A stretch of 64,000 bases of DNA from Bradyrhizobium sp. CCBAU 53338. Its GTDB lineage: Bacteria; Pseudomonadota; Alphaproteobacteria; Rhizobiales; Xanthobacteraceae. Below the pieces are notes generated by a model. It saw nothing but the letters and a program-made list of their open reading frames with translations. It had not been told where the DNA came from and did not search any database. Of this stretch, positions 33,692-42,878 are shown one piece after another. Every line of letters begins with the position of its first letter. Position 1 is the stretch's first letter. Location: assembly GCF_015291665.1 (NCBI RefSeq), contig NZ_CP030048.1:5394001-5458000 (forward strand), given 5' to 3'. A program made the position numbers and the translations under genes.

Positions 33692-34771
33692 CTACAGCGC
33701 CGCGAGCACCGCCTTGGTGATATCGGCCGTGCCGTTGCTGCCGCCGAATTCGATCGGCTTGAGGCCGCCAGCGTAGACCTGATCGACCGCGCGCTCGATC
33801 CGCTCGCCGGCTTCCGCCGCGCTTTCGACGCCATGCTTGTCGGCGAGCCAGTCCAGCATCATCGCGGCAGACAGGATCATGCCGGTGGGATTGGCCTTGC
33901 CCTGCCCCATGATATCAGGCGCCGTGCCGTGGCACGGCTGGAACACGGCGTATTTGTCGCCGATGTCGGCCGATGGGGCCATGCCGAGGCCGCCGATCAG
34001 GCTCGCGGTGATGTCGGAGACGATGTCGCCGAACATGTTCTCCATCACCATCACGTCGAAATCCCAGGGGCGCTTGACCAGCATTGCCGAGCAGGCGTCG
34101 ACATAAAGGCGATCGGTCTTCACGTCGGGATGCTTCCTGGCAATCTCGTCGAAGATGCCGCGGAAGAACGCAAAGGCCTTGAACACGTTGGCCTTGTCGA
34201 CGCAGGCGAGCGCGCCGGGCTTGCCGCGCGCCATGCGCCGCTCGGCGAGGCGGAACGAGAACTCGAACAGCCGTTCGGATGTCTTGCGCGTGATCACCAT
34301 TGTCTCGCGCGCGTCGTCATGTGTGACCACGCCCTTGCCCATCGAGGCGAACAGGCCCTCGGTGGATTCGCGGATCACGACGAGATCGATCCCGCGCTTG
34401 TCGGCACCGATGATCGGGCTCGGCACGCCCGGAATGAGGCGCGCCGGCCGCACGCCCGCATAGAGATCGAAGATGAAGCGCAGCTCGATCTGCGGCGCGA
34501 TCTCGGTATTGTCGGGGTAGCGCACCGACGGCAGGCCGCAGGCGCCGAGCAGGATCGCGTCCGCCTCTTCGCAGAGCTTGATCGTGCTGTCAGGCATCGA
34601 CTTGCCCGTCGCGAGATAATTGTTGGCACCAGCCGGTGCCTCGGTGAAGCGGAAGCTCAAGGCCGACTTCGTCTCGATCTTGCGCAGCACTTCGAGTGCG
34701 GGCGCCATGACTTCGGGACCGATGCCGTCACCGGCGAGCACGGCAATGTGGAAGGCGTTGTTTGCGGACAT
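33692..34771 (-). CDS. isocitrate/isopropylmalate dehydrogenase-family enzyme
   Basis: A 359-residue beta-decarboxylating dehydrogenase. The N-terminus IAVLAGDGIGPEVM, substrate arginines in ELRFIFDLYAGVRPARL, the catalytic tyrosine/lysine neighbourhood (DKANVFKAF), metal aspartates (NMFGDIVSDI) and the NAD loop HGTAPDIMGQGKANPTG are all present. It is not surrounded by leucine-synthesis genes, so 3-isopropylmalate is not certain; tartrate/D-malate dehydrogenase-like activity is an alternative. The ATG at 34771 is followed by a repeat element upstream. It is convergent with the small secreted protein gene. Confidence 0.88.
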   Translation of the reverse strand: MSANNAFHIAVLAGDGIGPEVMAPALEVLRKIETKSALSFRFTEAPAGANNYLATGKSMPDSTIKLCEEADAILLGACGLPSVRYPDNTEIAPQIELRFIFDLYAGVRPARLIPGVPSPIIGADKRGIDLVVIRESTEGLFASMGKGVVTHDDARETMVITRKTSERLFEFSFRLAERRMARGKPGALACVDKANVFKAFAFFRGIFDEIARKHPDVKTDRLYVDACSAMLVKRPWDFDVMVMENMFGDIVSDITASLIGGLGMAPSADIGDKYAVFQPCHGTAPDIMGQGKANPTGMILSAAMMLDWLADKHGVESAAEAGERIERAVDQVYAGGLKPIEFGGSNGTADITKAVLAAL

Positions 34772-34803
34772 GAGGATTCCTGAGTGAAGAAAGGTGTAAC
34801 CCC

Positions 34804-34888
34804 GTCGTTGCGAGGAGCGAAGCGAGGAAGCAATCCAGACTGTGTCCGCTGAGGGATTCCGGATTGCTTCGCTCCGCTCGCGATGACG
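34804..34888. repeat. dispersed intergenic inverted-repeat element
   Basis: The left end, GTCGTTGCGAGGAGCGAAGC, runs on through GGAAGCAATCC. The right end (GGATTGCTTCGCTCCGCTCGC then GATGAC) is nearly its inverse. The two sides could fold into a long imperfect stem. This type of element is well known as a multi-copy intergenic repeat in Bradyrhizobium and relatives; a half copy lies near 33180. Confidence 0.7.
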
Positions 34889-34904
34889 GAGGAGGGAGTG
34901 GAAA

Positions 34905-35972
34905 CTACGGCGTCAGCACCGTGCGCCCGACCACCGCGCCCTGCTGCAACTGCACCAGCGCGTCGTTGGCCTTGTGGAGCGGCGCCCTCGTCACCGGAAT
35001 CGGGGGCACGTTCTTGGCGCGGACGAGGTCGAGCAGCTCCTGCGTCTCGCGCAAATTGCCGACGTAGCTGCCCTGGATCGTCACCGCCTTGATCGGGATC
35101 AGCGGCAAGGCCCAGGTCGCGCCGCCACCGAACAGGCCGACGATGACGAGCTTGCCGCCCTTGGTCAGACAGTCGAAGCCGAGTTGCGTCGTCGCAGCAT
35201 TGCCGACGAGGTCGATCACGGCACGGATCGGACCGCCCGCTTTCTTCGCGAGCTGCTCCAGCGCATCCGGCGCCTTGGGATCGACGGTCGCGAGCGCTCC
35301 GGCCTTCTCGGCGGCTTCACGCTTCCTGGCGTCGATGTCGACCATGATCGCACCCTTGCCGCCCATCGCCTTCAAAAGCGACAGCGCCATCAGGCCGAGA
35401 CCGCCGGCGCCGAACATCACGATCGGCGTATCAAAATACTGCTCCACCTTCTTCAGTGCACTGTAGGTGGTGACGCCCGAGCAGGCGTATGGCGCTGCCG
35501 AAGCCGGATCGAGGCCCTTCAGATTGAGCAGATAACGCGGATGCGGCACCAGCATGTGATCGGAATAGCCGCCGTCGCAATAGACGCCGAGCGAGCGCGG
35601 CGTCAGGCACATGTTCTCGTCACCGCCGAGGCACGTCGCGCATTTGCCGCAGCCGATCCAGGGATAGACCAGGCCGACGTCGCCGAGCTTGAGATCGGCC
35701 TGATCGGCCGGTTTCACGTCGGGTCCGAACGCCACCACCTCGCCGACGGTCTCGTGGCCCATGGTCAGCGGCAGATTGATGCCGCGATCCTTCAGCGACA
35801 GCGGCTTGCGGCCGTGGCCGAGATCATAACCGCCCTCCCAGATGTGGAGATCGCTGTGGCAGACGCCGGCGGCCTTCACCTTGATCAGCACCTGCGTGCC
35901 CGTGGGCTGCGGCGTCGCCTCGTCGAATTCCTGCAGCGGCGCCTTGAAATCGGCGACCTTGAAACTCTTCAT
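34905..35972 (-). CDS. zinc-dependent alcohol dehydrogenase
   Basis: A 355-residue medium-chain dehydrogenase. Catalytic zinc ligands are in GVCHSDLH and GHET, and the structural zinc lobe is intact (GCGKCATCLGGDENMC, four cysteines). The coenzyme fold has MFGAGGLGLMALSLL followed by an aspartate (VDIDARKRE) that favours NAD over NADP. Substrate unpredicted. The start at 35972 (MKSFKVADF) is chosen for family length; an in-frame start 14 codons earlier has no ribosome-binding site. It is in the same direction as the peptide importer genes but is separated from them by 80 bp. Confidence 0.9.
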   Translation of the reverse strand: MKSFKVADFKAPLQEFDEATPQPTGTQVLIKVKAAGVCHSDLHIWEGGYDLGHGRKPLSLKDRGINLPLTMGHETVGEVVAFGPDVKPADQADLKLGDVGLVYPWIGCGKCATCLGGDENMCLTPRSLGVYCDGGYSDHMLVPHPRYLLNLKGLDPASAAPYACSGVTTYSALKKVEQYFDTPIVMFGAGGLGLMALSLLKAMGGKGAIMVDIDARKREAAEKAGALATVDPKAPDALEQLAKKAGGPIRAVIDLVGNAATTQLGFDCLTKGGKLVIVGLFGGGATWALPLIPIKAVTIQGSYVGNLRETQELLDLVRAKNVPPIPVTRAPLHKANDALVQLQQGAVVGRTVLTP

Positions 35973-36052
35973 CGGACTCCTCCCGGCATACTCTTCGACT
36001 TGCCACCATGCCACGGGTGGCAGGGCGAGACAAACCTGGGAGCGGTCTTAGT

Positions 36053-37021
36053 TCAGGGCAGCGGATGGTGGCAAGCCACGAACTGACCGGGCGCGACCTC
36101 ACGCAACTCCGGCATCTCCGCGCTGCATCGCTGATCGGCACGCGGGCAGCGGGTGCGGAATCGGCAGCCGGAGGGCGGCGCAATCGGCGATGGCGGCTCG
36201 CCGGTCGCCACGCTTTCGGTGGGACGCACGTCCGGGTCGGGGACCGGGATCGCCTGCAACAGCAGCCTGGTATAGGGATGCGCGGGCTTTGCGAACAATT
36301 GCTCCGACGGCCCGACCTCGCAGAGCCGGCCGAGATACATCACCGCGACGCGATCGCTGACCGCTTTGACCACGGCAAGGTCATGCGCGATGAACAGCAG
36401 CGTCAGGCCGAAGCGCGCCTTCATCTCCTCCAGCAGATTGAGGATTTGCGCGCGGATGGAAACGTCGAGCGCCGAGACCGGCTCGTCGCAGACGATGAAT
36501 TCGGGGTTGAGCACCAGCGAGCGGGCGATACAGATGCGCTGGCACTGGCCGCCGGAGAATTCGTGCGGCAGCCGGCCCGCCACGAGATCAGGATCGAGCC
36601 CGACCGCAGCGAGCACCTCGTGCACGCGCCGCTTGCGCTCGGCGGCATCCTTGACACCGGCGATGATCAGCGGCTCGGCGACGATGTCCCCGATGCGCCG
36701 GCGCGGATTGAGCGAGGCGATCGGATCCTGGAAGATCAGCTGCACGCGGCGGCGCATCTTGCGCAGCGCCTCGCCTTCCATTGCCGTCAGGTCTTCGCCG
36801 TCGAACAGCACGCGGCCGGACTTGGCGCGGCGCAATTGCAGCACCGCCCGCCCCAGCGTCGACTTGCCGCAGCCGGATTCGCCGACCAGCCCCAGCGTCT
36901 CGCCGCGCGCGACGTGAAGGCTGACACCGGAGACGGCGTGCACGGTCTTGTTGCCGAGACCATATTCGACGACGAGATTGTCGACGTTCAACAGCGGCGC
37001 ATCGTGCAAGGCCATCTGCAT
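36053..37021 (-). CDS. peptide-type ABC transporter, second ATPase (DppF/OppF-like)
   Basis: A 322-residue ATPase with Walker A (GESGCGKST), the Q-loop, signature (LSGGQ-type EFSGGQCQRI) and Walker B (EFIVCDEPVSALD). The C-terminal oligopeptide-type extension contains the cysteine cluster CRFRTRCPRADQRC seen in DppF/OppF. The ATG at 37021 overlaps the stop of the preceding ATPase gene as TGATG, indicating translational coupling. It is the last gene of the five-gene importer operon. Confidence 0.92.
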   Translation of the reverse strand: MQMALHDAPLLNVDNLVVEYGLGNKTVHAVSGVSLHVARGETLGLVGESGCGKSTLGRAVLQLRRAKSGRVLFDGEDLTAMEGEALRKMRRRVQLIFQDPIASLNPRRRIGDIVAEPLIIAGVKDAAERKRRVHEVLAAVGLDPDLVAGRLPHEFSGGQCQRICIARSLVLNPEFIVCDEPVSALDVSIRAQILNLLEEMKARFGLTLLFIAHDLAVVKAVSDRVAVMYLGRLCEVGPSEQLFAKPAHPYTRLLLQAIPVPDPDVRPTESVATGEPPSPIAPPSGCRFRTRCPRADQRCSAEMPELREVAPGQFVACHHPLP

Positions 37022-38013
37022 CACGCGCCGATCCCTTCCGCCATCTGGATCGGGTGGAAGCAGGCATAGAGATGCCCTGATAACTCGGCGCTCTTCAACT
37101 CCGGCTTGGCGTCGTGACAGCAGCCTGCGACATAGCGGCAACGCGGCGCGAAGGAGCAGCCTTTCAACGGCCGCGTCGGATCGGGCGGACGGCCGGATAT
37201 GGCGGGCAACGGCGTATGCGGCGCCGTCTCCAGCTTCGGGATCGCCGCCAGCAGCGCCTCGGTGTAGGGCATGTGCATGCGCTTGAACAGCGCCTGCGTC
37301 GGCGCGCGTTCGACCACCCTGCCCGCATACATCACCGCAACCTCGTCGGCACGGCCGGCGACGACGCCGAGATCGTGGGTGATGATGATCATCGCCATGT
37401 GGCGGCGGCGCTGCTCGCGCGCGAGCAGGTCGAGGATCTGCGCCTGGATGGTGACGTCGAGCGCGGTGGTCGGCTCGTCCGCGATCAGCAGTTTTGGTTC
37501 GCAGGACAGCGCGATCGCAATCGCGATGCGCTGGCGCATGCCGCCGGAACATTGATGCGGATATTGTGCGAGCCGTTGCTCCGGCGCGGGAATGCCGACG
37601 GCCGCCAGCAGCTCGATGCTGCGCTGCTTCGCGGCGGACGTGTCGAGCTCGAGATGCTCCTGGATCGTCTCCATCAACTGGGTGCCGATGGTGAGCACCG
37701 GGTTGAGAGATGTCATGGGATCCTGGAACACGACCGCGAGGTCGCGCGCCCGCAGGCGCCGCAGGCTTTCGGGCGCGAGCCGGACCAGATCCTGGCCGTC
37801 GAACATCACGCGCCCCGTCAGTCTCGCCTTCTTCGGCAGTAACTGAAGGATGGCGCGCGACAGCATGGTCTTGCCGCAGCCGGATTCGCCGACGATGCCG
37901 AGCGTGCGGCCCGCTTCCAGCGACAGATCGAAACGATCGACGGCGCGCAAATTGCCGCGCGGGGTCGGCAGCTCCACCGCGACGTCCTCGATGGTCAGTA
38001 GCGGCGTACTCAC
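37021..38013 (-). CDS. peptide-type ABC transporter, first ATPase (DppD/OppD-like)
   Basis: A 330-residue ATPase. Walker A is GESGCGKTM, the signature [10 protein letters not shown] and Walker [13 protein letters not shown]. The C-terminal cysteine-bearing extension ([15 protein letters not shown]) is the family's mark. Translation probably starts at GTG 38013, whose first bases overlap the stop of the permease gene (GTGA). With DppF-like it energises import of peptides or similar nickel- or opine-type ligands. Confidence 0.92.
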   Translation of the reverse strand: MSTPLLTIEDVAVELPTPRGNLRAVDRFDLSLEAGRTLGIVGESGCGKTMLSRAILQLLPKKARLTGRVMFDGQDLVRLAPESLRRLRARDLAVVFQDPMTSLNPVLTIGTQLMETIQEHLELDTSAAKQRSIELLAAVGIPAPEQRLAQYPHQCSGGMRQRIAIAIALSCEPKLLIADEPTTALDVTIQAQILDLLAREQRRRHMAMIIITHDLGVVAGRADEVAVMYAGRVVERAPTQALFKRMHMPYTEALLAAIPKLETAPHTPLPAISGRPPDPTRPLKGCSFAPRCRYVAGCCHDAKPELKSAELSGHLYACFHPIQMAEGIGA

Positions 38014-38882
38014 AGCGCCCCCTGACGCGGGTCGGTCAGCGCCCGCATGGTGTCGCCGACGAGGTTGAAGGCCAGCACGGTCAGGAACAGCCCCGCCGCG
38101 GGCAGGAAGGCCAGCCGCGGCGCGACGTCGAGGCTGTCGCGCCCCTCGCCGATCATGCTGCCCCAACTCGCCATCGGCGGTGGCACGCCGAGCCCGAGGA
38201 AGGACAGCGCGCCCTCGACCACGATGGTGACCGCGACGCCGAGCAGGAAGAACGCCAGCAGCGGCAGGATCACGTTCGGCAGCAGCTCGCGCAGCAGGAT
38301 GCGCGCATGGCTGGCGCCGAGCGCCTCGGCCGCGATCACGAACTCGCGCCGCGCCAGCGACAGCGTCGCCGCGCGCGCCACCCGCATGAAGGCGGGAATG
38401 CCGAGCACGCCGAGGATCACGGTGAGATTGGGAATGGACTGGCCGAGATAGGCCGTTACCGCGAGCGCAAAGATCAACGGCGGAAAGGCCAGCAGCACAT
38501 CCATGCTGCCGACCACCAGCGTCTCGAACCGGCCGCGGAAATAGCCGGCAAGCAGGCCCAGCGCGCCACCGATGCCGAGGCCGATCATCGGCGCGATCAG
38601 CCCGACCGTCAGCGAGACCCGCGCGCCATAGACGAGGCGTGCGAGCTCGTCGCGGCCGAACCCGTCGGTGCCGAACCAATGCTCGGCCGAGAACGGCGCG
38701 CGGCGCTCCAGCATGTCCATGTCGGTCGGGCTCGGCAGCGGCAACATCGGCGCCAGGATTACAAGCGCCAGAATGAGGCCGAGCCAGCCGATCGCGATCC
38801 AGAACAACAGGCCGAGCCGTCGCCTCCGGCGCACGGTCGCAGGGACTGCCTCCTCGGGAAGCGAGAGCTCAAGCGTGGCCAT
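38010..38882 (-). CDS. peptide-type ABC transporter permease (DppC/OppC-like)
   Basis: A 290-residue membrane protein with an N-terminal OppC helix (LFWIAIGWLGLILALVILAP) and the BPD-transport domain. The domain contains the EAA loop (VIAAEALGASHARILLRELLPNV) that contacts the ATPases. The start at 38882 (MATLELSLP) overlaps the end of the upstream permease by 14 bp, consistent with coupled expression. Confidence 0.92.
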   Translation of the reverse strand: MATLELSLPEEAVPATVRRRRRLGLLFWIAIGWLGLILALVILAPMLPLPSPTDMDMLERRAPFSAEHWFGTDGFGRDELARLVYGARVSLTVGLIAPMIGLGIGGALGLLAGYFRGRFETLVVGSMDVLLAFPPLIFALAVTAYLGQSIPNLTVILGVLGIPAFMRVARAATLSLARREFVIAAEALGASHARILLRELLPNVILPLLAFFLLGVAVTIVVEGALSFLGLGVPPPMASWGSMIGEGRDSLDVAPRLAFLPAAGLFLTVLAFNLVGDTMRALTDPRQGAL

Positions 38883-39819
38883 GGCGAATCCTGGGGTCGA
38901 GGACGGCGTAGAGCATGTCGACGACGAAGTTCACGATCACGAAACCGCAGGCGACCAGCAGCACCACGCCCTGGAGGATGATGAGGTCGCGGGTGTAGAT
39001 CGCGCCGACCAGGAGCCGGCCGATGCCCGGCAGCGCGAAAATCGACTCGACGATCAGCGTACCGCCGATCAGGCGACCGATATTGATGCCGGTCACCGTC
39101 ACCAGCGTCAGCGACGATGGCTTGAGCGCATGCACGAACAGGATGCGCGAGGGTTTCAAGCCCTTGGCCTTGGCGAGCGCGATATAGTCCTCCTGCAAGG
39201 TCGCGATCATGTCTGAGCGCAGGACGCGCATGATGCCGGGCCATTCGGCGAGCCCCAAGGTCAGCGCCGGCAGCACGAAGAAGCGCAAATTCGCCAGCGG
39301 CTCCTCGGTGAACGGCACATAGCCGGTCGCCGGCAGCCAGCGCAGCTCGACCGCGAAGAAATAGATCAGCAGGATTGCGGCGAGAAACGATGGCACCGAC
39401 AAGGCGGCGAACGCAGTGCCGGTCATGAGGCGGTCGAACGCGCCGCCGGCGCGCGCCGCGCAGGCGATCGCGAGCGGAACGCCGATCGCAAGCCCGATAA
39501 GCTCGGCGAACAGCATCAGCTCGATCGAGACCGGCACGCGCTCGGCCACCGCCTGCAGTACCGTCTGCCCGGTGCGGAACGAGCGGCCGAAGTCACCCTG
39601 GATGACGTGGCCGAGCCAGCTCAGATAACGCCACCAGATCGGCTGGTCGAGGCCCATATCGTGACGAAGCGCCTCGACCTTCTCGGGCGTCGCCTGGTCG
39701 CCGAGGATGACATAGGCGAGGTCGCCCGGCAGCAGCGAGGCGATCAGGAAGGTGAGCAGCGAGACCGCGAGCAATACCGGCACGACATAGAGGAGGCGGC
39801 GCGCAACGAAGACGGCCAT
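38869..39819 (-). CDS. peptide-type ABC transporter permease (DppB/OppB-like)
   Basis: A 316-residue membrane protein with six helices. The N-terminal GDxxxxLLP-type region (LIASLLPGDLAYVILGDQAT) and the EAA-like loop (LAKAKGLKPSRILFVHALKP) identify a DppB/OppB permease. Its start lies 7 bp downstream of the substrate-binding protein stop, so the operon order is binding protein, DppB, DppC, DppD, DppF. Confidence 0.92.
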   Translation of the reverse strand: MAVFVARRLLYVVPVLLAVSLLTFLIASLLPGDLAYVILGDQATPEKVEALRHDMGLDQPIWWRYLSWLGHVIQGDFGRSFRTGQTVLQAVAERVPVSIELMLFAELIGLAIGVPLAIACAARAGGAFDRLMTGTAFAALSVPSFLAAILLIYFFAVELRWLPATGYVPFTEEPLANLRFFVLPALTLGLAEWPGIMRVLRSDMIATLQEDYIALAKAKGLKPSRILFVHALKPSSLTLVTVTGINIGRLIGGTLIVESIFALPGIGRLLVGAIYTRDLIILQGVVLLVACGFVIVNFVVDMLYAVLDPRIRHGHA

Positions 39820-39826
39820 GCGCGGG

Positions 39827-41371
39827 CTATTCCTTCCAGACGCGGGACACGTCGATCATGCCGCTGTACATCTTGGGCAACCCTCTGAGCTTCGCGCTCG
39901 AAACCGCGTAGTAGGTGTTCTGGAAGGTCCAGAACCAGATCGCTTCCTTGTTGATCAGGCGCGTGGCCGCGCAATAGTCCTCGATGCGCTTGTCGACCTC
40001 GGCGGTCACACGGGCGTGCTCCAGGAGCTTGTCGAGCTCCGGATTGGAGTAGTTCGCCAGCGCGACCGGACTGCCGGTGTGGAAATTGGCGTACATCTGC
40101 GGATCGGGATCGGCGAGGTCGACGATGCGCCAGGGCGTTAGCTGGAATTGCCGCATGAAGGCGCGCGGCGGAATGGTGGCCTGGTCGACCTGGTCGAGCT
40201 CCATGCCGGCACCGACATTCTTCCAGAATTGCTGCAACACCTGGCCGACGGCGCGACCGCGCGGCGTCGCCGTGACGATCGTCTTGAACTCGACCGGCTT
40301 TCCGTATTCCTGGATCAGTGCCTTGGCCTTGGCGACGTCGAACGGCAGCGCACCGTCGTCCTTGCACTTGACCCAGGAACCTTCGCCGTAGGGATTGCTC
40401 GCGGGCTTGGCGAGCCCGTTGGTGATCGCCAGCGACATCTTCTTACGATCGATCGCCATCACCAGCGCCTGACGCACGCGGACGTCGTCGAACGGCGGCG
40501 TCTTGGTGTTGAACGCGTAGACCTGCGCGCCGGAGCCCGTGTAAGCGTGCACGGTCAGATTCTGATCCTTCTGCGCCCTCTGGATGTTGTCGGCGTCATA
40601 TTCGTCGTCCCAGACGAGATCGGCCTCGCCCGACTGCAGGCTCGCAAAGCGCGACTGCGCATCCGGCAGCGGCTTCAGCACGATGCGGTCGAGATAGATC
40701 TTGTCCTTGTCCCAATAGTCGGGGTTCTTCTCCAGAACCATGCGGTCGCCGGCGGTCCACGACTTCAGGATGTAAGGCCCTGTGCCAACGGGATTGCGAT
40801 TATAATCGTCGCCTTTGGTCTTCCAGGCAGTCGGCGAATGCACCGCCGCGTTCTGGTTGGGGTAGGATACCAGCGTCGGATAATTCACCGAGGGATCGTT
40901 CAGATTGACGACGACCGTCAGCTCATCGGGCGCCTGGACGCTGTTGACTGCAGCGATGTAGAACGCGCACCGGCACTTGTTGGCGGGATCCTTCTGCCGG
41001 TCGAAATTAGCCTTGTAAGCCTCGGCGTTGAACGGCGTGCCATCGTGGAACTTGACGCCGGGGCGCAGTTTGAACGTCCAGGTCTTGAAGTCGTCCGAAT
41101 GCGTCCAGGACAGCGCAAGCTTGGGCTGCGCCTCGCCCTTGTCGTCGAGATAGGTCAGCGTGTCGAAGATGGCGGCTGCCGGGGTGAGCGCGGCCGCGTC
41201 GTACACGCCGACCTTCAGCGGATCAAATCCGGGAACGTCGAGCTCCAGCCCCACGGTGATGCTACCGCCCTGCTTTTGCGCCTGCGCGGGCTCAGCGAGC
41301 GGAAGGAGCGCAAATGCCGCAACAAGGAAAATGGGCGCGCGCTTGCACGCCGCAGCAGCAATGTTCGTCAT
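39827..41371 (-). CDS. ABC transporter substrate-binding protein, family 5
   Basis: A 514-residue periplasmic protein. Signal peptide MTNIAAAACKRAPIFLVAAF with cleavage after AQA. The mature protein shows family-5 features (LAEP-Q-GGSITVGLELDVPGFDPLKVG, KFHDGTPFNAEAYKANFDRQKDP, FNTKTPPFDDVRVRQALVMAIDRKKM) typical of oligopeptide or glycoside binders. It is the first gene of the importer operon and sets its specificity. The start at 41371 agrees with the signal peptide; a longer frame upstream is not credible. Confidence 0.93.
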   Translation of the reverse strand: MTNIAAAACKRAPIFLVAAFALLPLAEPAQAQKQGGSITVGLELDVPGFDPLKVGVYDAAALTPAAAIFDTLTYLDDKGEAQPKLALSWTHSDDFKTWTFKLRPGVKFHDGTPFNAEAYKANFDRQKDPANKCRCAFYIAAVNSVQAPDELTVVVNLNDPSVNYPTLVSYPNQNAAVHSPTAWKTKGDDYNRNPVGTGPYILKSWTAGDRMVLEKNPDYWDKDKIYLDRIVLKPLPDAQSRFASLQSGEADLVWDDEYDADNIQRAQKDQNLTVHAYTGSGAQVYAFNTKTPPFDDVRVRQALVMAIDRKKMSLAITNGLAKPASNPYGEGSWVKCKDDGALPFDVAKAKALIQEYGKPVEFKTIVTATPRGRAVGQVLQQFWKNVGAGMELDQVDQATIPPRAFMRQFQLTPWRIVDLADPDPQMYANFHTGSPVALANYSNPELDKLLEHARVTAEVDKRIEDYCAATRLINKEAIWFWTFQNTYYAVSSAKLRGLPKMYSGMIDVSRVWKE

Positions 41372-41498
41372 GGTTCCTCCCGGGATCCTCGTCCGATGTT
41401 TCGGATCGCTGATGACACCGGCGAGATTGGCGAGAATCGCGCGCCTCGGCAAGAGGAACACGCGAGGTTCGATGCCGCACGTGCGCAGCGCAACGCGC

Positions 41499-42695
41499 TC
41501 AGTTCGTCGCTTGTGTTTTGCCTGACGGAATTGGCGCAACGTCGCCGAGGCCGATCTCCTCGCGCAGTCCGCGCGTGTGCTCGCCAAGCGCGGCCATGGT
41601 CTCGCCTGGCTTGGTGTCGGCGCCGGTCATCCGGAACGGCAGATTGAGCACCCTGAACGAGCCGCCTCCATCTTCCACCGACGAGAGCGCCTGCCGGTGC
41701 GCGAGCTGCGGATCGGCGAGAGCCTCCTTGATGGTGCGATAGGCCGAGGCCGGCACGCCGGCGGTGCTCAAGGCGACCAGACATGCATCAGTCGTGAGCC
41801 GCTTCGACCACGCCTCGACGCCGTCCATCATGTCGGCCCAGTTCTCGCGCCGGGGAGCGTAGGACGAGAAGCGTGCATCAGTGATCCACTCAGGGCGGCC
41901 GATCACACCCATCAAACCCTGGAAAGTCTTCTCGCTGGCGACCGTGATCATGACGTAGCCGTTGGCGGTCTCGGTCGGGCCGAACATCGGACGCGGCGGC
42001 GGCTTCACCGCAAATTGCGAGCTCTGCAACTCGATCACGGTCAGCGTCAGCATCGACTCCAGCATGGAGACGTCGATGTGCTGGCCGAGCCCGGTTAGTG
42101 TGCGCTGATAGAGCGCGGATGCGATCGCGCCAAAGCCGTAGGTGCCGGTCACGACATCGGCATGGTAGATGCCGCAATAATCCGGCCTGTCGCGGCCGGG
42201 CTGATAGGCGAGATGCGCCATGTCGTAGCCGGACGCGGCATGGATCACCGGCGCATAGGCCGGCAACTCGGCCGAGGGACCGGTCTGGCCATAGCCCGAT
42301 ATCGAGCAGTAGATCAGTTTCGGATTGACCGGGCGGAGGCTGTCGTAGTCGAGCCGCAGCCGGCGCATCACGCCCGGCCGAAAATTCTCGACCAGAACGT
42401 CAGCAGTCGCGACCAACCGGCGGACCGCCTCCTTGCCGTCCTCGGACTTGAGGTCGAACACCGCGCTCTTCTTGCCGACATTGAGCTGGCCGAACACGGT
42501 GCTGCAGCCCTTGCGCAGCGGCGGCCGCGTACGCATCGTCTCACCGCCATCGCTCTCGATCTTGATGACTTCGGCGCCCATGTCGGCGAGCATCCGAGCG
42601 CAATGGGGGCCGGCGATGGTGGTCGAGAAATCCAGGACCCGCAGGCCGGCGAAGGGCTTTGTCGTCGTGTCTTCGTGCTTATCTGATAGCTGCAT
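41499..42695 (-). CDS. CoA transferase, family III (CaiB/BaiF)
   Basis: A 398-residue family III CoA transferase. N-terminal FAGLRVLDFSTTIAGPHCARMLADMGAEVIKIE is typical, as are the LKSEDGKEAVRRLVATADVLVENFRPG and SISGYGQTGP segments. Such enzymes move CoA between carboxylic acids, for example formyl- or succinyl-CoA:acyl transfer; the acyl group cannot be told. The start at 42695 (MQLSDKHED) is chosen because earlier in-frame sequence is not family-like. It is followed by the binding-protein gene after 128 bp; the two may be unrelated. A perfect AACTATAGTT dyad lies 19 bp upstream of the start. Confidence 0.9.
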   Translation of the reverse strand: MQLSDKHEDTTTKPFAGLRVLDFSTTIAGPHCARMLADMGAEVIKIESDGGETMRTRPPLRKGCSTVFGQLNVGKKSAVFDLKSEDGKEAVRRLVATADVLVENFRPGVMRRLRLDYDSLRPVNPKLIYCSISGYGQTGPSAELPAYAPVIHAASGYDMAHLAYQPGRDRPDYCGIYHADVVTGTYGFGAIASALYQRTLTGLGQHIDVSMLESMLTLTVIELQSSQFAVKPPPRPMFGPTETANGYVMITVASEKTFQGLMGVIGRPEWITDARFSSYAPRRENWADMMDGVEAWSKRLTTDACLVALSTAGVPASAYRTIKEALADPQLAHRQALSSVEDGGGSFRVLNLPFRMTGADTKPGETMAALGEHTRGLREEIGLGDVAPIPSGKTQATN

Positions 42696-42878
42696 CCCTG
42701 ACCGCCCCGTAGGAACTATAGTTGTTCTCTCTTGTTGGTGCGCCGACCCTAGATGGCGGCGCCTGAGTAGGAAAGTCTTTACCGAACCGGCGCGTCTCGT
42801 GGGGGGCTCGAGATTTCCAGGGGCAACTGGACCCGATCTTGCATAGCAGCAATCGGGATCGGATGAGGGCAGCAGTTC

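Noticed and set aside
42714..42723. AACTATAGTT perfect 10-bp palindrome before the CoA transferase gene
   Set aside because: Too short to call an operator with no known regulator nearby; mentioned only in the gene entry.
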